DNA of 64,000 bases from Pseudomonas sp. P7548 (GCF_013386585.1 NZ_JACARO010000034.1:93614-157613); one strand, 5' to 3'. Numbered from the stretch's first letter, positions 37,704 through 45,881 are shown. Translations and numbers: made by a program. The notes: generated by a model not told the origin, from the sequence alone.

Positions 37704-38006
37704 ATGCGCGTGGCGGAGAAGTTGCAACCAAATTCGCCGGCTGATGGGTACGAAGTCCTCACCTTTAAAAATAATGGTGCATTCTTCGTTTTGGGCGAAC
37801 GTATGAATATTGAATTTTATTGGAGCAATTTTCTAGATGAGCCCGCTCCGAATTGTCGTTCAGGCGTGGATGGTCCTAGTGGAGTGGATTTTCTCGCTTG
37901 CCTGTTGGGTGATGATGGCGGCAGGTGCTTTAATACGATGCATCAGGCTTTTTTCGATCCCCTCCAGAGTTTCTTGGTGAATAGCCCTATTCCCACGGGT
38001 AAATAA
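37704..38006 (+). CDS. hypothetical protein in the orphan array
   Basis: This 100-residue frame encodes 'YEVLTFKNNGAFFVLGERMNIEFYW', cited in part, and ends '..VNSPIPTGK', 13 bases before the DUF4265 gene. It is not recognised. It could be a small immunity protein, or the tail of the toxin matched to the DUF4265 gene. A GC-poor fragment just before it (37,640-37,744) shares 'GGCGAAGCTTCA' with 38,510, so it is another cassette scar. Confidence 0.4.
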   Translation: MRVAEKLQPNSPADGYEVLTFKNNGAFFVLGERMNIEFYWSNFLDEPAPNCRSGVDGPSGVDFLACLLGDDGGRCFNTMHQAFFDPLQSFLVNSPIPTGK

Positions 38007-38019
38007 GTAGAGGATACAT

Positions 38020-38490
38020 ATGAAGTATCAGGCCGGAGAATATGAAGCTGTTCATCAATCGCCCGTTTGGCGTGATCGTGCCAATTTCATATTCGCCGCT
38101 CATCTTGGAACCAAGGATGGAAATAACGAATGGGAACAGCTCTGGGGGCAAAAAACAGCTGCTCACAAATTTATTGTGTGCTGTATACCTTTCTTTGCTC
38201 GAAATATTGCTCTAGGCGACGAAGTAGAAACGGATATTGACTTTGTGGTTCAGCGAGTTATTCAGCGTGGATGGCAAACTACCTTCAGAGTATGGTTTGC
38301 TTCCCACGATAAAATGCTACGCGAAGCATTGATGATAGAGATTGAAAGCATGAGCCCATTAATGGAATGGTCTTCAGGGGATTTGCTCGCACTTAGCCTT
38401 TCTGATGGGGTCGAAGCGCAGCGCATGGCCAATTATTTGCATGCGTGTGAGGAGAAAGATTTGCTCAAATATGAAACTGGGCGGCGCTGA
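38020..38490 (+). CDS. DUF4265-domain immunity-like protein
   Basis: The 156-residue protein matches the DUF4265 pattern: 'PVWRDRANFIF', 'EQLW', 'CCIPFFARNIALGDEVE' and 'FRVWF'. This family is common in polymorphic toxin loci and is considered immunity-like, though biochemical proof is lacking. GAGG lies 7 bases before the ATG. It appears intact. Confidence 0.75.
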   Translation: MKYQAGEYEAVHQSPVWRDRANFIFAAHLGTKDGNNEWEQLWGQKTAAHKFIVCCIPFFARNIALGDEVETDIDFVVQRVIQRGWQTTFRVWFASHDKMLREALMIEIESMSPLMEWSSGDLLALSLSDGVEAQRMANYLHACEEKDLLKYETGRR

Positions 38491-38784
38491 TATTTAGATG
38501 CAAAAGGGATAGGCGAAGCTTCAAGGCCCATAGAATTTCTCAACTGCCGGTCGCTCCTTTGGTCGGTATCAATGATACTCAAATTGGGTACTTGTAAGAA
38601 AGTTTGATGTTTCTGTCTTGCAGGCCCGTTCTAATAATCTTGGAGCTACTCGGTTCCTACTCGGAAGGACAGGGGGCGCCAATGTAATTTTAAAAATTAG
38701 AAGGGATGCTGATTCAAATTACCTTGCCGTGAGGTGAGATGAACATTATTTCTGCTGGTGCGATTAAATCTAATAAAAAAATAG
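38491..38784 (+). pseudogene. degenerate toxin remnants
   Basis: The ~290 bases hold pieces of coding sequence in shifting frames. One, 38,576-38,737, encodes 'LGATRFLLGRTGGANV' and ends 'DADSNYLAVR'; another just before it encodes 'PVAPLVGINDTQIGYL'. A single shift would join them. They look like a toxin end that lost its start and frame. Confidence 0.5.
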
Positions 38785-38877
38785 AATATTGGTGCGAACG
38801 TTAAAGGCTCGGCTGCTGGGGATATGGATTTCGCTAAATAACTAATCAAGGATCTTAACAATGCTCTTGGCCGATGA
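38785..38877 (+). pseudogene. orphan toxin C-terminal remnant A2
   Basis: The frame 'NIGANVKGSAAGDMDFAK', a TAA at 38,839, then 'LIKDLNNALGR' parallels remnant A1. The nonsense codon replaces the Gln of A1. It overlaps the next gene by 17 bases. Confidence 0.6.
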
Positions 38878-39232
38878 ATGTTTAAAAAGGTTTGTTTTGT
38901 GGCTGGTTTCTTTGCCTTTCCTTTCTGCCGAAGTTTTGGAGGACTCATTGCAAGACCTAGGCGGGATGGATGGCATTATTGAAAACTCATATTATATATC
39001 TGCGTACGAGTCTTTAGGTCGGGCTCTGGTGCAAGAAAACTCATTTCAAAGTATTTTAGAGTTTTTTCGAGTTTTTAAATTGGAGTTGAGTGTGTGTCCT
39101 GAGCATTTGTACTACTTTGTCGAGTCAATAGTTGATTGGTCTTTAGCTCGTGGTGACCAGTTGGAAGAGCTAATAAGTGTGGCTCCTGAAAATTATAAAA
39201 TATTTCTGCATAGAAGGTTTTCGCCAAGATAA
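38861..39232 (+). CDS. probable immunity protein
   Basis: The 123-residue acidic protein has ATG 38,861 with AAGGA 8 bases upstream. It is mainly helical by its leucine/phenylalanine spacing, with no signal peptide. It is not recognised by family, but it is intact while its toxin is reduced to remnant A2. A 14-codon relic of the same gene lies at 36,976. Confidence 0.6.
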   Translation: MLLADECLKRFVLWLVSLPFLSAEVLEDSLQDLGGMDGIIENSYYISAYESLGRALVQENSFQSILEFFRVFKLELSVCPEHLYYFVESIVDWSLARGDQLEELISVAPENYKIFLHRRFSPR

Positions 39233-39422
39233 ACTGATTCGTTACTGCAAAGGTGAATACTGGCTTTTCCAAAACACTAAGGTTCAGTGTGGACTATGCC
39301 GGTAAAACTATTGGCTTAGATCTCGGGGCTCAGGGGAACAAATGTAATGGTCATGGGGCGTATGCCGGTGCTCAGTATCCGTTGCAAAGGAAAATTCTAG
39401 CGTCATGGCTGATCATACCTAG
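39233..39422 (+). pseudogene. coding-like remnant before toxin tail C
   Basis: The frame from 39,253 encodes 'KTLRFSVDYAGKTIGLDLG' and then loses protein-like character. 'KTLRFS' recurs in the toxin tail at 43,435, so this may be a fragment of a related toxin. Confidence 0.35.
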
Positions 39423-39584
39423 CCCTTTTTCCTACAGATCATTGATTTCCCCTGCTTTGACAAGCCACCCCAGCACGACCGGATTCAGGGACTGACTAAG
39501 CATTCTGAAATGCTCAAGAACGTCAACTATCCCGAGGCAAGAGCAGCTCGACAGGCAGCGCTTGATGCGTTAAAAAATTTCTGA
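39423..39584 (+). pseudogene. orphan toxin C-terminal remnant C
   Basis: After a TAG the frame encodes 53 residues containing 'IDFPCFDKPPQHDRIQGL' and ending 'AARQAALDALKNF'. It is followed after 21 bases by a CdiI-like gene, the expected order. A damaged copy of its first ~45 bases lies at 43,030-43,076. Confidence 0.6.
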
Positions 39585-39605
39585 TGCTCTAGGGGGTGCT
39601 GAAAT

Positions 39606-40022
39606 ATGAAAAAGACATTCCGTGATATTGACGAAAGTAAAGGATTTAAATGGGAGCTTGGGCCTGACCCGTCAGCCCTGGAGTTGTGGCATATGTCTAT
39701 ATTAGATACCCCGATTACGGAATTGGAAATTGGGGGCTTGTGTCGGGCTGTTAGGCAGGATATGTATATTTCAGAGCTGCTTCCCTTGGTGGTTTCTGAA
39801 TTGGATAAAGATGTATTGGTTGGTTATTGGGATGATGCAGAGCTGCTGAGATTAACTTCAGAACTACCCGGTTCAGTGTGGGGGCAGTGTTTTGTGCTTA
39901 CCAAGAAGATGTTCGATATCCTTTGCAGAGATAAAGAATTGCTTGCGCAAGATACATGCGCTGTCGCCTGTGCTACAAAATTAGAGCATAAACTTTTTAT
40001 TGCTCTTGGCGATCAGGGATGA
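39606..40022 (+). CDS. CdiI-family contact-dependent immunity protein
   Basis: The 138-residue protein resembles the pseudomonad/Burkholderia CdiI families with 'GGLCRAVRQDMYISELLPLVV' (core only) and a 'DAELLRL' segment. It should neutralise the toxin whose tail is remnant C. AGGGGG lies upstream of the ATG. It is intact, so it could protect against neighbours that still have that toxin. Confidence 0.68.
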   Translation: MKKTFRDIDESKGFKWELGPDPSALELWHMSILDTPITELEIGGLCRAVRQDMYISELLPLVVSELDKDVLVGYWDDAELLRLTSELPGSVWGQCFVLTKKMFDILCRDKELLAQDTCAVACATKLEHKLFIALGDQG

Positions 40023-40446
40023 GGCCGTAAGGGGAGGGGCCGTTTGGACGGGGCACTCGCTGCGTAAAAATTGCGAATGTGCTAAAAGGCGAATGAACCG
40101 TCAGCAGGTTCTGCTCAATATGTCTCAATGGGATCAGGATACTCATCTACCTCGGACGATTGCTCTGAGACCGGCTGAGGCGTGCTTGAAAGATGCGTGT
40201 ATTGAAATTTCGGAGGCCGCAAGGAATATTTCGAGGGTTTTATCGTCTATCGAAAATCGTTAGAGGGGATTGTTTAAGCTTTAAATGCGTTTGTCGAAGT
40301 GGCAGGCTTTCGCAGGGCAGTGGTAACAGAAAGCAGTACTCGCGTGAATTAATGTATGGAATGAAGGGGGGGCTAAAATTGGTAATAAGAGATGGCCAGA
40401 GAGTTATCATCGATTCCAGTCCTGGGTAGCGAGAGGAGAAAGTGTT
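40023..40446 (+). pseudogene. degenerate cassette: immunity tail then toxin tail D
   Basis: This ~420-base interval has no complete gene. A frame ending at 40,263 has a protein-like tail 'CIEISEAARNISRVLSSIE'. A second frame ending at 40,429 gives 'GGLKLVIRDGQRVIIDSSPG', directly before the next immunity gene, so it is probably that gene's lost toxin. Confidence 0.45.
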
Positions 40447-40887
40447 ATGTCCGAATTCAAATGTATTTTCCTCGATCATGAACTCGACGCCGACCCTGCG
40501 TTGCGTTTTTATGCTGACTTCTTTTTGAACTATCAGCCTTCGAAGTGGCAGAAAGGAGGTGGCGATGGAGTGTTCAGCTTCGTCAGTGATGATGGTTACA
40601 AGGCGCAGTTGTGCGTTCTGGAGAGCAAAGGTCTTGGTATCTCTGTCAGGTACAACCTCAGAGCAGCAGGCGAGCGCGAAGGGGTGGAGTTCTACTCGGT
40701 AGGTCAACCCGAAAAAATGAATCGGGTTGAGGACTTTGGTGATGATCAGTGGGTACCTGCGGGCTCATTTCTTGCTCCGATGAAGGCATGGCTGGCGGTC
40801 GAGGATTTTTTCCACCATCCATTGGAGAAATCCTCTCGGATGGGGTGGCTCAGTTCTCACGAGATCTGTTGGCCAGATAAGTGTTAG
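40447..40887 (+). CDS. probable immunity protein
   Basis: The 146-residue acidic protein starts at ATG 40,447 with GAGGAGAAA upstream. It ends with 'MKAWLAVEDFF' and a Trp-rich tail. The family is not recognised. Its position after toxin tail D and its cytoplasmic, acidic character fit an immunity protein. Confidence 0.6.
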   Translation: MSEFKCIFLDHELDADPALRFYADFFLNYQPSKWQKGGGDGVFSFVSDDGYKAQLCVLESKGLGISVRYNLRAAGEREGVEFYSVGQPEKMNRVEDFGDDQWVPAGSFLAPMKAWLAVEDFFHHPLEKSSRMGWLSSHEICWPDKC

Positions 40888-41276
40888 GTCCTGTCGTCAC
40901 AGCGATGGGTGCCGGTAATGGCGGTATAGTGGTAGCTAGGGTGCACCCTGATACAGTGAAATATATTGAGCGTAAGTTGGGTGTGAAGTTGATTGTCATT
41001 TTTCTCGAATTTTTTCTTAGTGGTAAGTGGGTAGTTAGATCATTGAAACGCACTGAAGGCAATGCCGTAGCCGGAAGTAGCTGTCTGCGTTACCATTCGT
41101 TACTGCAAGACTTTTTTCTGAAGCTGACTGGGGTGGGGCGCTCTATTCCGCGCCAGGCCTAACCCAGGCGTTCCATAAGGCGTATCATGGAACATATTTT
41201 CCGAAGAAGGGTGGCGATACAAAAACTTGAGGGAAATATTTATCGGCCGGTTCTTGAAGGTTTGGGATTGAATTGA
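40888..41276 (+). pseudogene. frameshifted toxin remnant E
   Basis: The end of the interval encodes 'ADWGGALYSAPGLTQAF', 'YHGTYFPKKGGDTKT', then stops; shifting frame at about 41,228 continues with 'LEGNIYRPVLEGLGLN' to a TGA that overlaps the ATG of the next gene (TGATG). So one indel broke this toxin tail. The first ~230 bases contain no clear coding signal. Confidence 0.5.
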
Positions 41277-41800
41277 TGAGAATATACAAAGGTAATGTCC
41301 CTAAAGAGTCATTAAGTTTGTTTGTTTAAGATATTGGCTTTGGGGAGTTTTTTTCCTATTCGGGAAGCTTGGTTTCATTAGAACAAGCAATTTCTATTCT
41401 TGGCTTGCTCTCTCCTGATTTTATTGAGATCAATAGTCACATTTTTTGGCTGCCGGACGCCCATCAATACGATTCGCAAAAACACCATTTGAAAGGGCTA
41501 GTCGAGGTCAAACCCGGTGTGTTGGAGCCAAGTGCATCACGCAAAGACGTTGAACGATACAAAAATATATTTTCAGTAAGTCAGTTTTTTTCAAAGTGGG
41601 AAGAAGCACCGGGACGCTCCGTCTTTAAAGTAGGTCTGTCGGAACAGGATTATCGTCTCTGTCATTTATTTGCTGAGAAGATCACTAGGTACTGGAAACG
41701 TGCACTATCAGACGCTTTCCCAGAGAGGGTATTTCAGTTTGAGATTGCTGACGATCTCCTCGATGAGTATGGCGTTTGTCTGACATTCTGGCAGTCGTAG
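41276..41800 (+). pseudogene. immunity gene with a nonsense codon at codon 18
   Basis: From ATG 41,276, overlapping the toxin E stop, the frame reads 'MRIYKGNVPKESLSLFV', then TAA at 41,327, then is open for 156 codons to 41,800. Without the stop it would be a 174-residue protein. Both toxin and immunity gene of this cassette are thus damaged. The downstream part could restart at TTG 41,369. Confidence 0.65.
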
Positions 41801-41984
41801 TTTAATGAGCGCTCAGAAACGGTACAAAAGCTAATGGTGGTGTTGTCGGAAAGGTGGATGATTCATGAAGTCTCTTCAACACTCCAGAAAATTGGAGTCG
41901 CCGCAAATGAACCTGCGGCGGTGCAGTTTTTAGGCATGTCTGAATGTCGTTAAGTTTTAGGTGTTATCTTGAAGGGGAGTGGTC
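41801..41984. other. spacer with short coding-like fragments
   Basis: Nothing firm is visible in these ~180 bases. A 50-codon open frame to 41,953 continues the frame of the previous pseudogene but has no start signal. Confidence 0.35.
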
Positions 41985-42467
41985 ATGTTATTTAATTTTG
42001 ATAAGGCAGGTGTCCCTATGAAAGTGGTGTACTTGCTGAAAGAAGAGTTGAAAGAAAACCCCGAGAGAGTCGCGTTGGCGCAAGCGCTGACACTGAATGC
42101 GTCAAAACCCTATATGGGGCTTAAGGGCACTTATGGGCTTTTTGGTTCGGAGGAATGGTGGAAGAGTATCGATGACAAAAGAATGCCTTTGCTGTTTCTC
42201 TCTGGAATAATTCAAAGGACCTATATTGCGGGGCAAGATCCATCGTCTAAAGCTAATAGTTTTAGCTTTTTACTCGATGACGGATCTGTGCGTGAAGAAA
42301 GTATATATGATTTCACAAGCGCGGAAGATCGCGAGCTATTTGTGGTGGGTTCTAGGGTGGAGGTTGTTTACGCATTTGATGAACTGAAGCCTGGGGCAGT
42401 AGAAGGTGAAAGTACCCATCTGGATATTGTATTGGAAATGGCTGTCTCATTGCGGCCGGTTAATTAA
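41985..42467 (+). CDS. hypothetical protein, probable immunity gene
   Basis: The 160-residue acidic protein starts at ATG 41,985 with AAGGGGAG 5 bases upstream. It contains 'LYDFTSAEDRELFVVG'-like regularity and no signal peptide; the family is not recognised. It sits in the cassette array with the same low GC. Confidence 0.5.
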   Translation: MLFNFDKAGVPMKVVYLLKEELKENPERVALAQALTLNASKPYMGLKGTYGLFGSEEWWKSIDDKRMPLLFLSGIIQRTYIAGQDPSSKANSFSFLLDDGSVREESIYDFTSAEDRELFVVGSRVEVVYAFDELKPGAVEGESTHLDIVLEMAVSLRPVN

Positions 42468-42560
42468 ATTTGACAGGCTCGCAGGGTGAGTGTGTTAGGG
42501 AAAGGTTTGAATCGGCTAATCTTCCCCGATGAAGTATATTTATAATCAGAGGCTCGATGG

Positions 42561-42803
42561 GTGAAGGTTGTGGTAGATACTCTGTTTATAAAGAAAAACC
42601 TTGATGTCAAATCTACTGTTTTCTTTAGAAAGACGCGTGAAATTGTCTACGTATTTGAAGTTGATGGTGTTGATGTCAGTTTTGAAGGGAAGCTGCGAAA
42701 GAATGGTGATATCAAAGGCATCGAATATGGCGATAAGCTGGAAAGATTTTTAATGGAGTTTATGCCGGTTGATCGTGATGTATCAAAAAACTATCTCTAC
42801 TAA
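42561..42803 (+). CDS. small hypothetical protein, possible immunity gene
   Basis: The 80-residue product of a GTG start with GAGG upstream is beta-rich ('STVFFRKTREIVYVFEVDGV') and mildly basic. Not recognised. Either a small immunity protein or a fragment. Confidence 0.4.
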   Translation: MKVVVDTLFIKKNLDVKSTVFFRKTREIVYVFEVDGVDVSFEGKLRKNGDIKGIEYGDKLERFLMEFMPVDRDVSKNYLY

Positions 42804-43178
42804 CCTGGCGCTACGTAGAAGGTGCAAGCATCGAGTTCCCTGTCTCTTTAATATCTAGTAGCACTAACGAAACTATTGTGCCGAAGTGATTATGGAACCA
42901 GTTTGGTTGCCTGGCTCTAGGTAACGATCAAGCATGGATGACGCTTTCTAAAGATCGCTCGTATGCTGCGGATTCTAAGCGTTAAATGTATGGTGACTTC
43001 AAAGCACCTAGAGCTGACTATGTCTGTCTCCTTTTCCTACGGATCATTGATTCCCCTGCTTTGACAAGCCAACCCAACCCGACTAACTTTCCTGGTGTTA
43101 CGCATTCATGCGACCAACGCTATGCAGCAATCCATTCTCTCCACCACTTTTTTCGTGGTTTCTATGCGCCTAACAGCC
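42804..43178 (+). pseudogene. decayed cassette remnants before the tRNA-Asn fragment
   Basis: Short protein-like pieces appear in different frames: '..WRYVEGASIEFPVSLISSS' to 42,888 and 'LGNDQAWMTLSKDRS' to 42,985. Bases 43,030-43,076 repeat the start of toxin tail C (39,425-39,470) with a one-base deletion. No intact gene. Confidence 0.5.
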
Positions 43179-43375
43179 AGCAAATGACTGTTAATCATTG
43201 GGTCCCTGGTTCGAGTCCAAGTCGGGAAGCCAGACAGAGAAAGTCCTGCAGAAGATGCATGCTTTGTTTGCCTTGAACTTCGCACCCCTGTAGCAAGCGG
43301 GCCTGTCCCAAGCGCTGCTGTGTGTCGGATAAATATGCTGGGCTTGAAACAGCGCGCCCGGGGCTCGGCCGCTCA
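43179..43375 (+). repeat. right copy of the direct repeat: tRNA-Asn 3' half, broken terminator, REP-like end
   Basis: AGCAAATGACTGTTAATCAT and the following T arm are identical to the tRNA-Asn from its anticodon stem for ~37 bases. The acceptor end differs (AAGTCGGGAAGCCA). The terminator stem and the following REP-like DNA are present but mutated. The D arm and 5' acceptor are missing, so this is not a working tRNA. Confidence 0.8.
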
Positions 43376-43410
43376 TTACGGTCTTAAGGATGCGCTACAA
43401 TTTTGAATGA

Positions 43411-43500
43411 GGCGGCTTCTGGCTTGAGTATGATAAAACTCTACGATTCAGTCTGCCAGAATTTAACGTCGAGTTTATAGTTGGCCTGAGCAAAAAATAA
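43411..43500 (+). pseudogene. orphan toxin C-terminal remnant F
   Basis: After a TGA the frame encodes 29 residues, 'EYDKTLRFSLPEFNVEFIVG' then 'LSKK', ending 8 bases before the next gene. It lies beyond the tRNA fragment, so cassettes occur on both sides of it. Confidence 0.5.
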
Positions 43501-43508
43501 GGAATTTT

Positions 43509-43826
43509 ATGCAAGTTGACCAGTTTTGTGATGAAATTAAGTCATTGTTGGGTGATTTTATGTTGGAGCGCTCGTCGTTTGCCAATGGAGAGTTTGGGGA
43601 CCTTGAAAGAGTTGAGTTGGAAGGTCTGAACAAACTCGTAACCGTCGATTTTTGGTCTAAGGGGTGGATTGCTATCGATGTTTATGACTGCCCGAGTGAG
43701 CAGCAGATAATGAATGTGCTACTGTCCCCAGAGGAGGTAGGTTTTGTTTCTGAAGCGTTTGACAGGCTTATGAATATATTAGTGGCATCAAAGGGTAAGA
43801 TTATCCATTTGAATTTGTTTGGTTGA
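43509..43826 (+). CDS. probable immunity protein
   Basis: The 105-residue acidic protein (ATG 43,509, AAGGAA upstream) follows toxin remnant F directly. It has 'GLNKLVTVDFWSKGWIAIDV' and ends 'IIHLNLFG'. The family is not recognised; similar small proteins accompany polymorphic toxins. Confidence 0.55.
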   Translation: MQVDQFCDEIKSLLGDFMLERSSFANGEFGDLERVELEGLNKLVTVDFWSKGWIAIDVYDCPSEQQIMNVLLSPEEVGFVSEAFDRLMNILVASKGKIIHLNLFG

Positions 43827-43926
43827 AGGGTCGTAGCACTAAAAATACTTGTGTTTTTTTAGAAGGTGCGAGAGATATGTGACAGTGTTTTATACTCCAA
43901 CTCAACGCGCTAGAAAGGGGGGCAGC

Positions 43927-44190
43927 ATGATAGATTCGATAACCGGCCAAAAAATCTTCCTGATCGAACACCCTACGTATGGTCCCTATGTTCGCGTGTC
44001 GAGCTACGAAGACAGTATGGATCTTGAAGACTTGCTAGATGACAAGTATTACGTACCTTACTGGATAGGCAAGCCCAAAGACTTACAGTTTCTCGGAGGG
44101 GCTGAGTACTATTTTGGCCCGGTGGTAGATGTGGAAAAGCTGCAAGCAATACTTGACTTGATCGATTCGGATTATCGCGAGCTAAAATAG
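43927..44190 (+). CDS. small array protein, paralogue 1
   Basis: The 87-residue protein (ATG 43,927, AAGGGGGG upstream) shares a layout with the next gene: 'MIDSITG', 'YGPY', 'YYVPYWIGK', 'YYFGPVVDVEKLQAILDLID'. No family is recognised. It probably arose by tandem duplication and is likely an immunity protein. Confidence 0.55.
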   Translation: MIDSITGQKIFLIEHPTYGPYVRVSSYEDSMDLEDLLDDKYYVPYWIGKPKDLQFLGGAEYYFGPVVDVEKLQAILDLIDSDYRELK

Positions 44191-44198
44191 GGGGGCGT

Positions 44199-44501
44199 AT
44201 GATTCACAGTGTGTCTGGTAATCGGGTTCTTGTATGTGTAGATCTGACATATGGACCTTATTTTGAAATGGTGGCAGACGCTGAGCCGCTTTGGTTAGAG
44301 GCTATCCTTCAAGGACGATTTTATATTCCTTATTGGGTCGTTAAGAAAAAGTCTGAAGAAACCCCTACGAAGCTGGCTTATCATTTCGGTGCTGCTGCTG
44401 ATCCAGAAAAATTACAGAAAATTTTAGATATGATTGATTTTGAAAGAAAATCTATCTTTCAAGGTGGCGGCATTGTATTGCGTTGGCCAGGGAAATGTTA
44501 G
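44199..44501 (+). CDS. small array protein, paralogue 2
   Basis: The 100-residue protein starts 8 bases after paralogue 1, with GGGGGGC upstream. It aligns with it throughout ('MIHSVSG', 'YGPY', 'FYIPYWVVK', 'YHFGAAADPEKLQKILDMID') but is diverged and has a longer C-terminus. Separate toxin specificities are possible. Confidence 0.55.
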   Translation: MIHSVSGNRVLVCVDLTYGPYFEMVADAEPLWLEAILQGRFYIPYWVVKKKSEETPTKLAYHFGAAADPEKLQKILDMIDFERKSIFQGGGIVLRWPGKC

Positions 44502-44519
44502 CAGTTGGGAGCGAAGTCT

Positions 44520-44762
44520 ATGCAGAGAATTAATTGCCTCAATGGAAGTGAAGCAGTGATGCTGCTTATTATCGAGCCCTGGGCTGAAGAATACCTGATT
44601 GAGCCTGGCGCGTCAGTTGACATTGTTGGGCAAGGAGGGTGTTTTGAAACGGGATTCGAGGTGGAGCATGTTGATAAAGGTATGATTATCTATGGCTGGG
44701 AAGGATCTATAGTCTCTGTCTTTTCGAATGGAGAAATAGTTGAGCCTGGTTTTCAACAGTAA
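44520..44762 (+). CDS. small hypothetical protein at the array end
   Basis: The 80-residue acidic protein starts at ATG 44,520 with GGGAG upstream. It is beta-rich with alternating Gly and hydrophobic residues ('GMIIYGWEGSIVSVFSNGE'). Not recognised. It is the last low-GC gene; GC rises again after about 44,900. Confidence 0.5.
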   Translation: MQRINCLNGSEAVMLLIIEPWAEEYLIEPGASVDIVGQGGCFETGFEVEHVDKGMIIYGWEGSIVSVFSNGEIVEPGFQQ

Positions 44763-44917
44763 TGGGTCATGATAGTTGTCCGGCGCGACTAACTTTCGTG
44801 TTCCAGGTGCGCTAGCAATTAGCAAGTCCGGGTTAGAGCGAGTCAGTACTTTTTAAGCGCCTGCGTCCCAGAAGACGTATCACCAGCGGTTTCAACGAGA
44901 TTTCAGTCGCACTCTAT

Positions 44918-45817
44918 TCAGAGCCCCTCCAACGCCCGCCACAACTTCCTCATCGTCGGATTCTGATTCTCCACCGCGCAGTACGAGCGAATCTCCAACC
45001 GCGTACTCCATTCCTCCCCCCCAGCCCGCACCAGTACCCCACGCTCCAATTCATCCACCACCGCACTCTGCGGCAACCACGCTACGCCATAGCCCTCGAT
45101 GGCCATACGCATCAACAACATCGCCATATCCGCCTCATAACAGCGTTCCAGCACAACGGGTGACGGCCCGTTCTTGATCACGATTTCAGCCACTCGCCCC
45201 AAAAAAGTCGTCGCGGTGTACGCCAAATGCGGCACCGGCTTCCCGGCCGTTCCCGGCAAGCGGTACAGCGGTCGACCGCGTTTATCAGGGGCACACAACG
45301 GGATAAACGCATCATGTCCCAGGGCCAGGCTGCCAAAGCGTTGCGGGTCGAGCAGGATCGGCGCCAGCGGGTGGTGGTAGACGATCATCAGGTCGCAGCT
45401 GCCTTCCTCCAGCGCGATCACCGCGTCATGGATATTCGCGGCCACGACGCGCGCATTGAACTGTTCGGTCTGGCGCTGGAATTGCGCCAGCCATTTGGGC
45501 AGGAAGGTCATCGACAGGCTGTGTCCCGCTGTCACCTGGATCGAGCGCCCGGGCATGCGTTCCACTTCGCGCAGGCTGGCGCGCAGGCGCATCAGGCCGG
45601 CGAGGGCGTCGCGGCTTTCGGTGCAGAAGGCTTGGCCGGCGGCGGTGAGTTGCACCGGGTAGGTGCCTCGGTCGACCAGTTCGGCACCCACCCATTCTTC
45701 CAGTGAGCGAATGCGCCGCGACAGCGCCGATTGGGTCACGCATCGCACTTCGGCGGCGCGGGAGAAATTCTTCCACTCGGCGATGGCCAAGAGGTCGTCC
45801 AACCATTTGATCTGCAT
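44918..45817 (-). CDS. LysR-family regulator
   Basis: The 299-residue protein has the LysR helix-turn-helix ('KNFSRAAEVRCVTQSALSRR', ~16-35) and effector domain. GGAG lies 7 bases before ATG 45,817. It diverges from the symporter-racemase pair 180 bases away, which it probably controls. Its 'MQIKWLDDLLAIAEWKNFS' N-terminus is of the HypT/QseD-like subgroup. Confidence 0.88.
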   Translation of the reverse strand: MQIKWLDDLLAIAEWKNFSRAAEVRCVTQSALSRRIRSLEEWVGAELVDRGTYPVQLTAAGQAFCTESRDALAGLMRLRASLREVERMPGRSIQVTAGHSLSMTFLPKWLAQFQRQTEQFNARVVAANIHDAVIALEEGSCDLMIVYHHPLAPILLDPQRFGSLALGHDAFIPLCAPDKRGRPLYRLPGTAGKPVPHLAYTATTFLGRVAEIVIKNGPSPVVLERCYEADMAMLLMRMAIEGYGVAWLPQSAVVDELERGVLVRAGGEEWSTRLEIRSYCAVENQNPTMRKLWRALEGL

Positions 45818-45881
45818 GCCCGGTCTCCAGGGTGTGAGCCTTGAGTGTATGCCGTCGCGCCCAGGCCAGGCGTGGCTTTTC

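Noticed and set aside
27115..43178. An integrase or transposase expected for a tRNA-linked island
   Set aside because: All frames were read; no integrase-like or transposase-like protein is present.
43179..43233. A second tRNA-Asn
   Set aside because: The 5' acceptor strand and D arm are absent and the 3' acceptor is mutated; it cannot fold to a cloverleaf.
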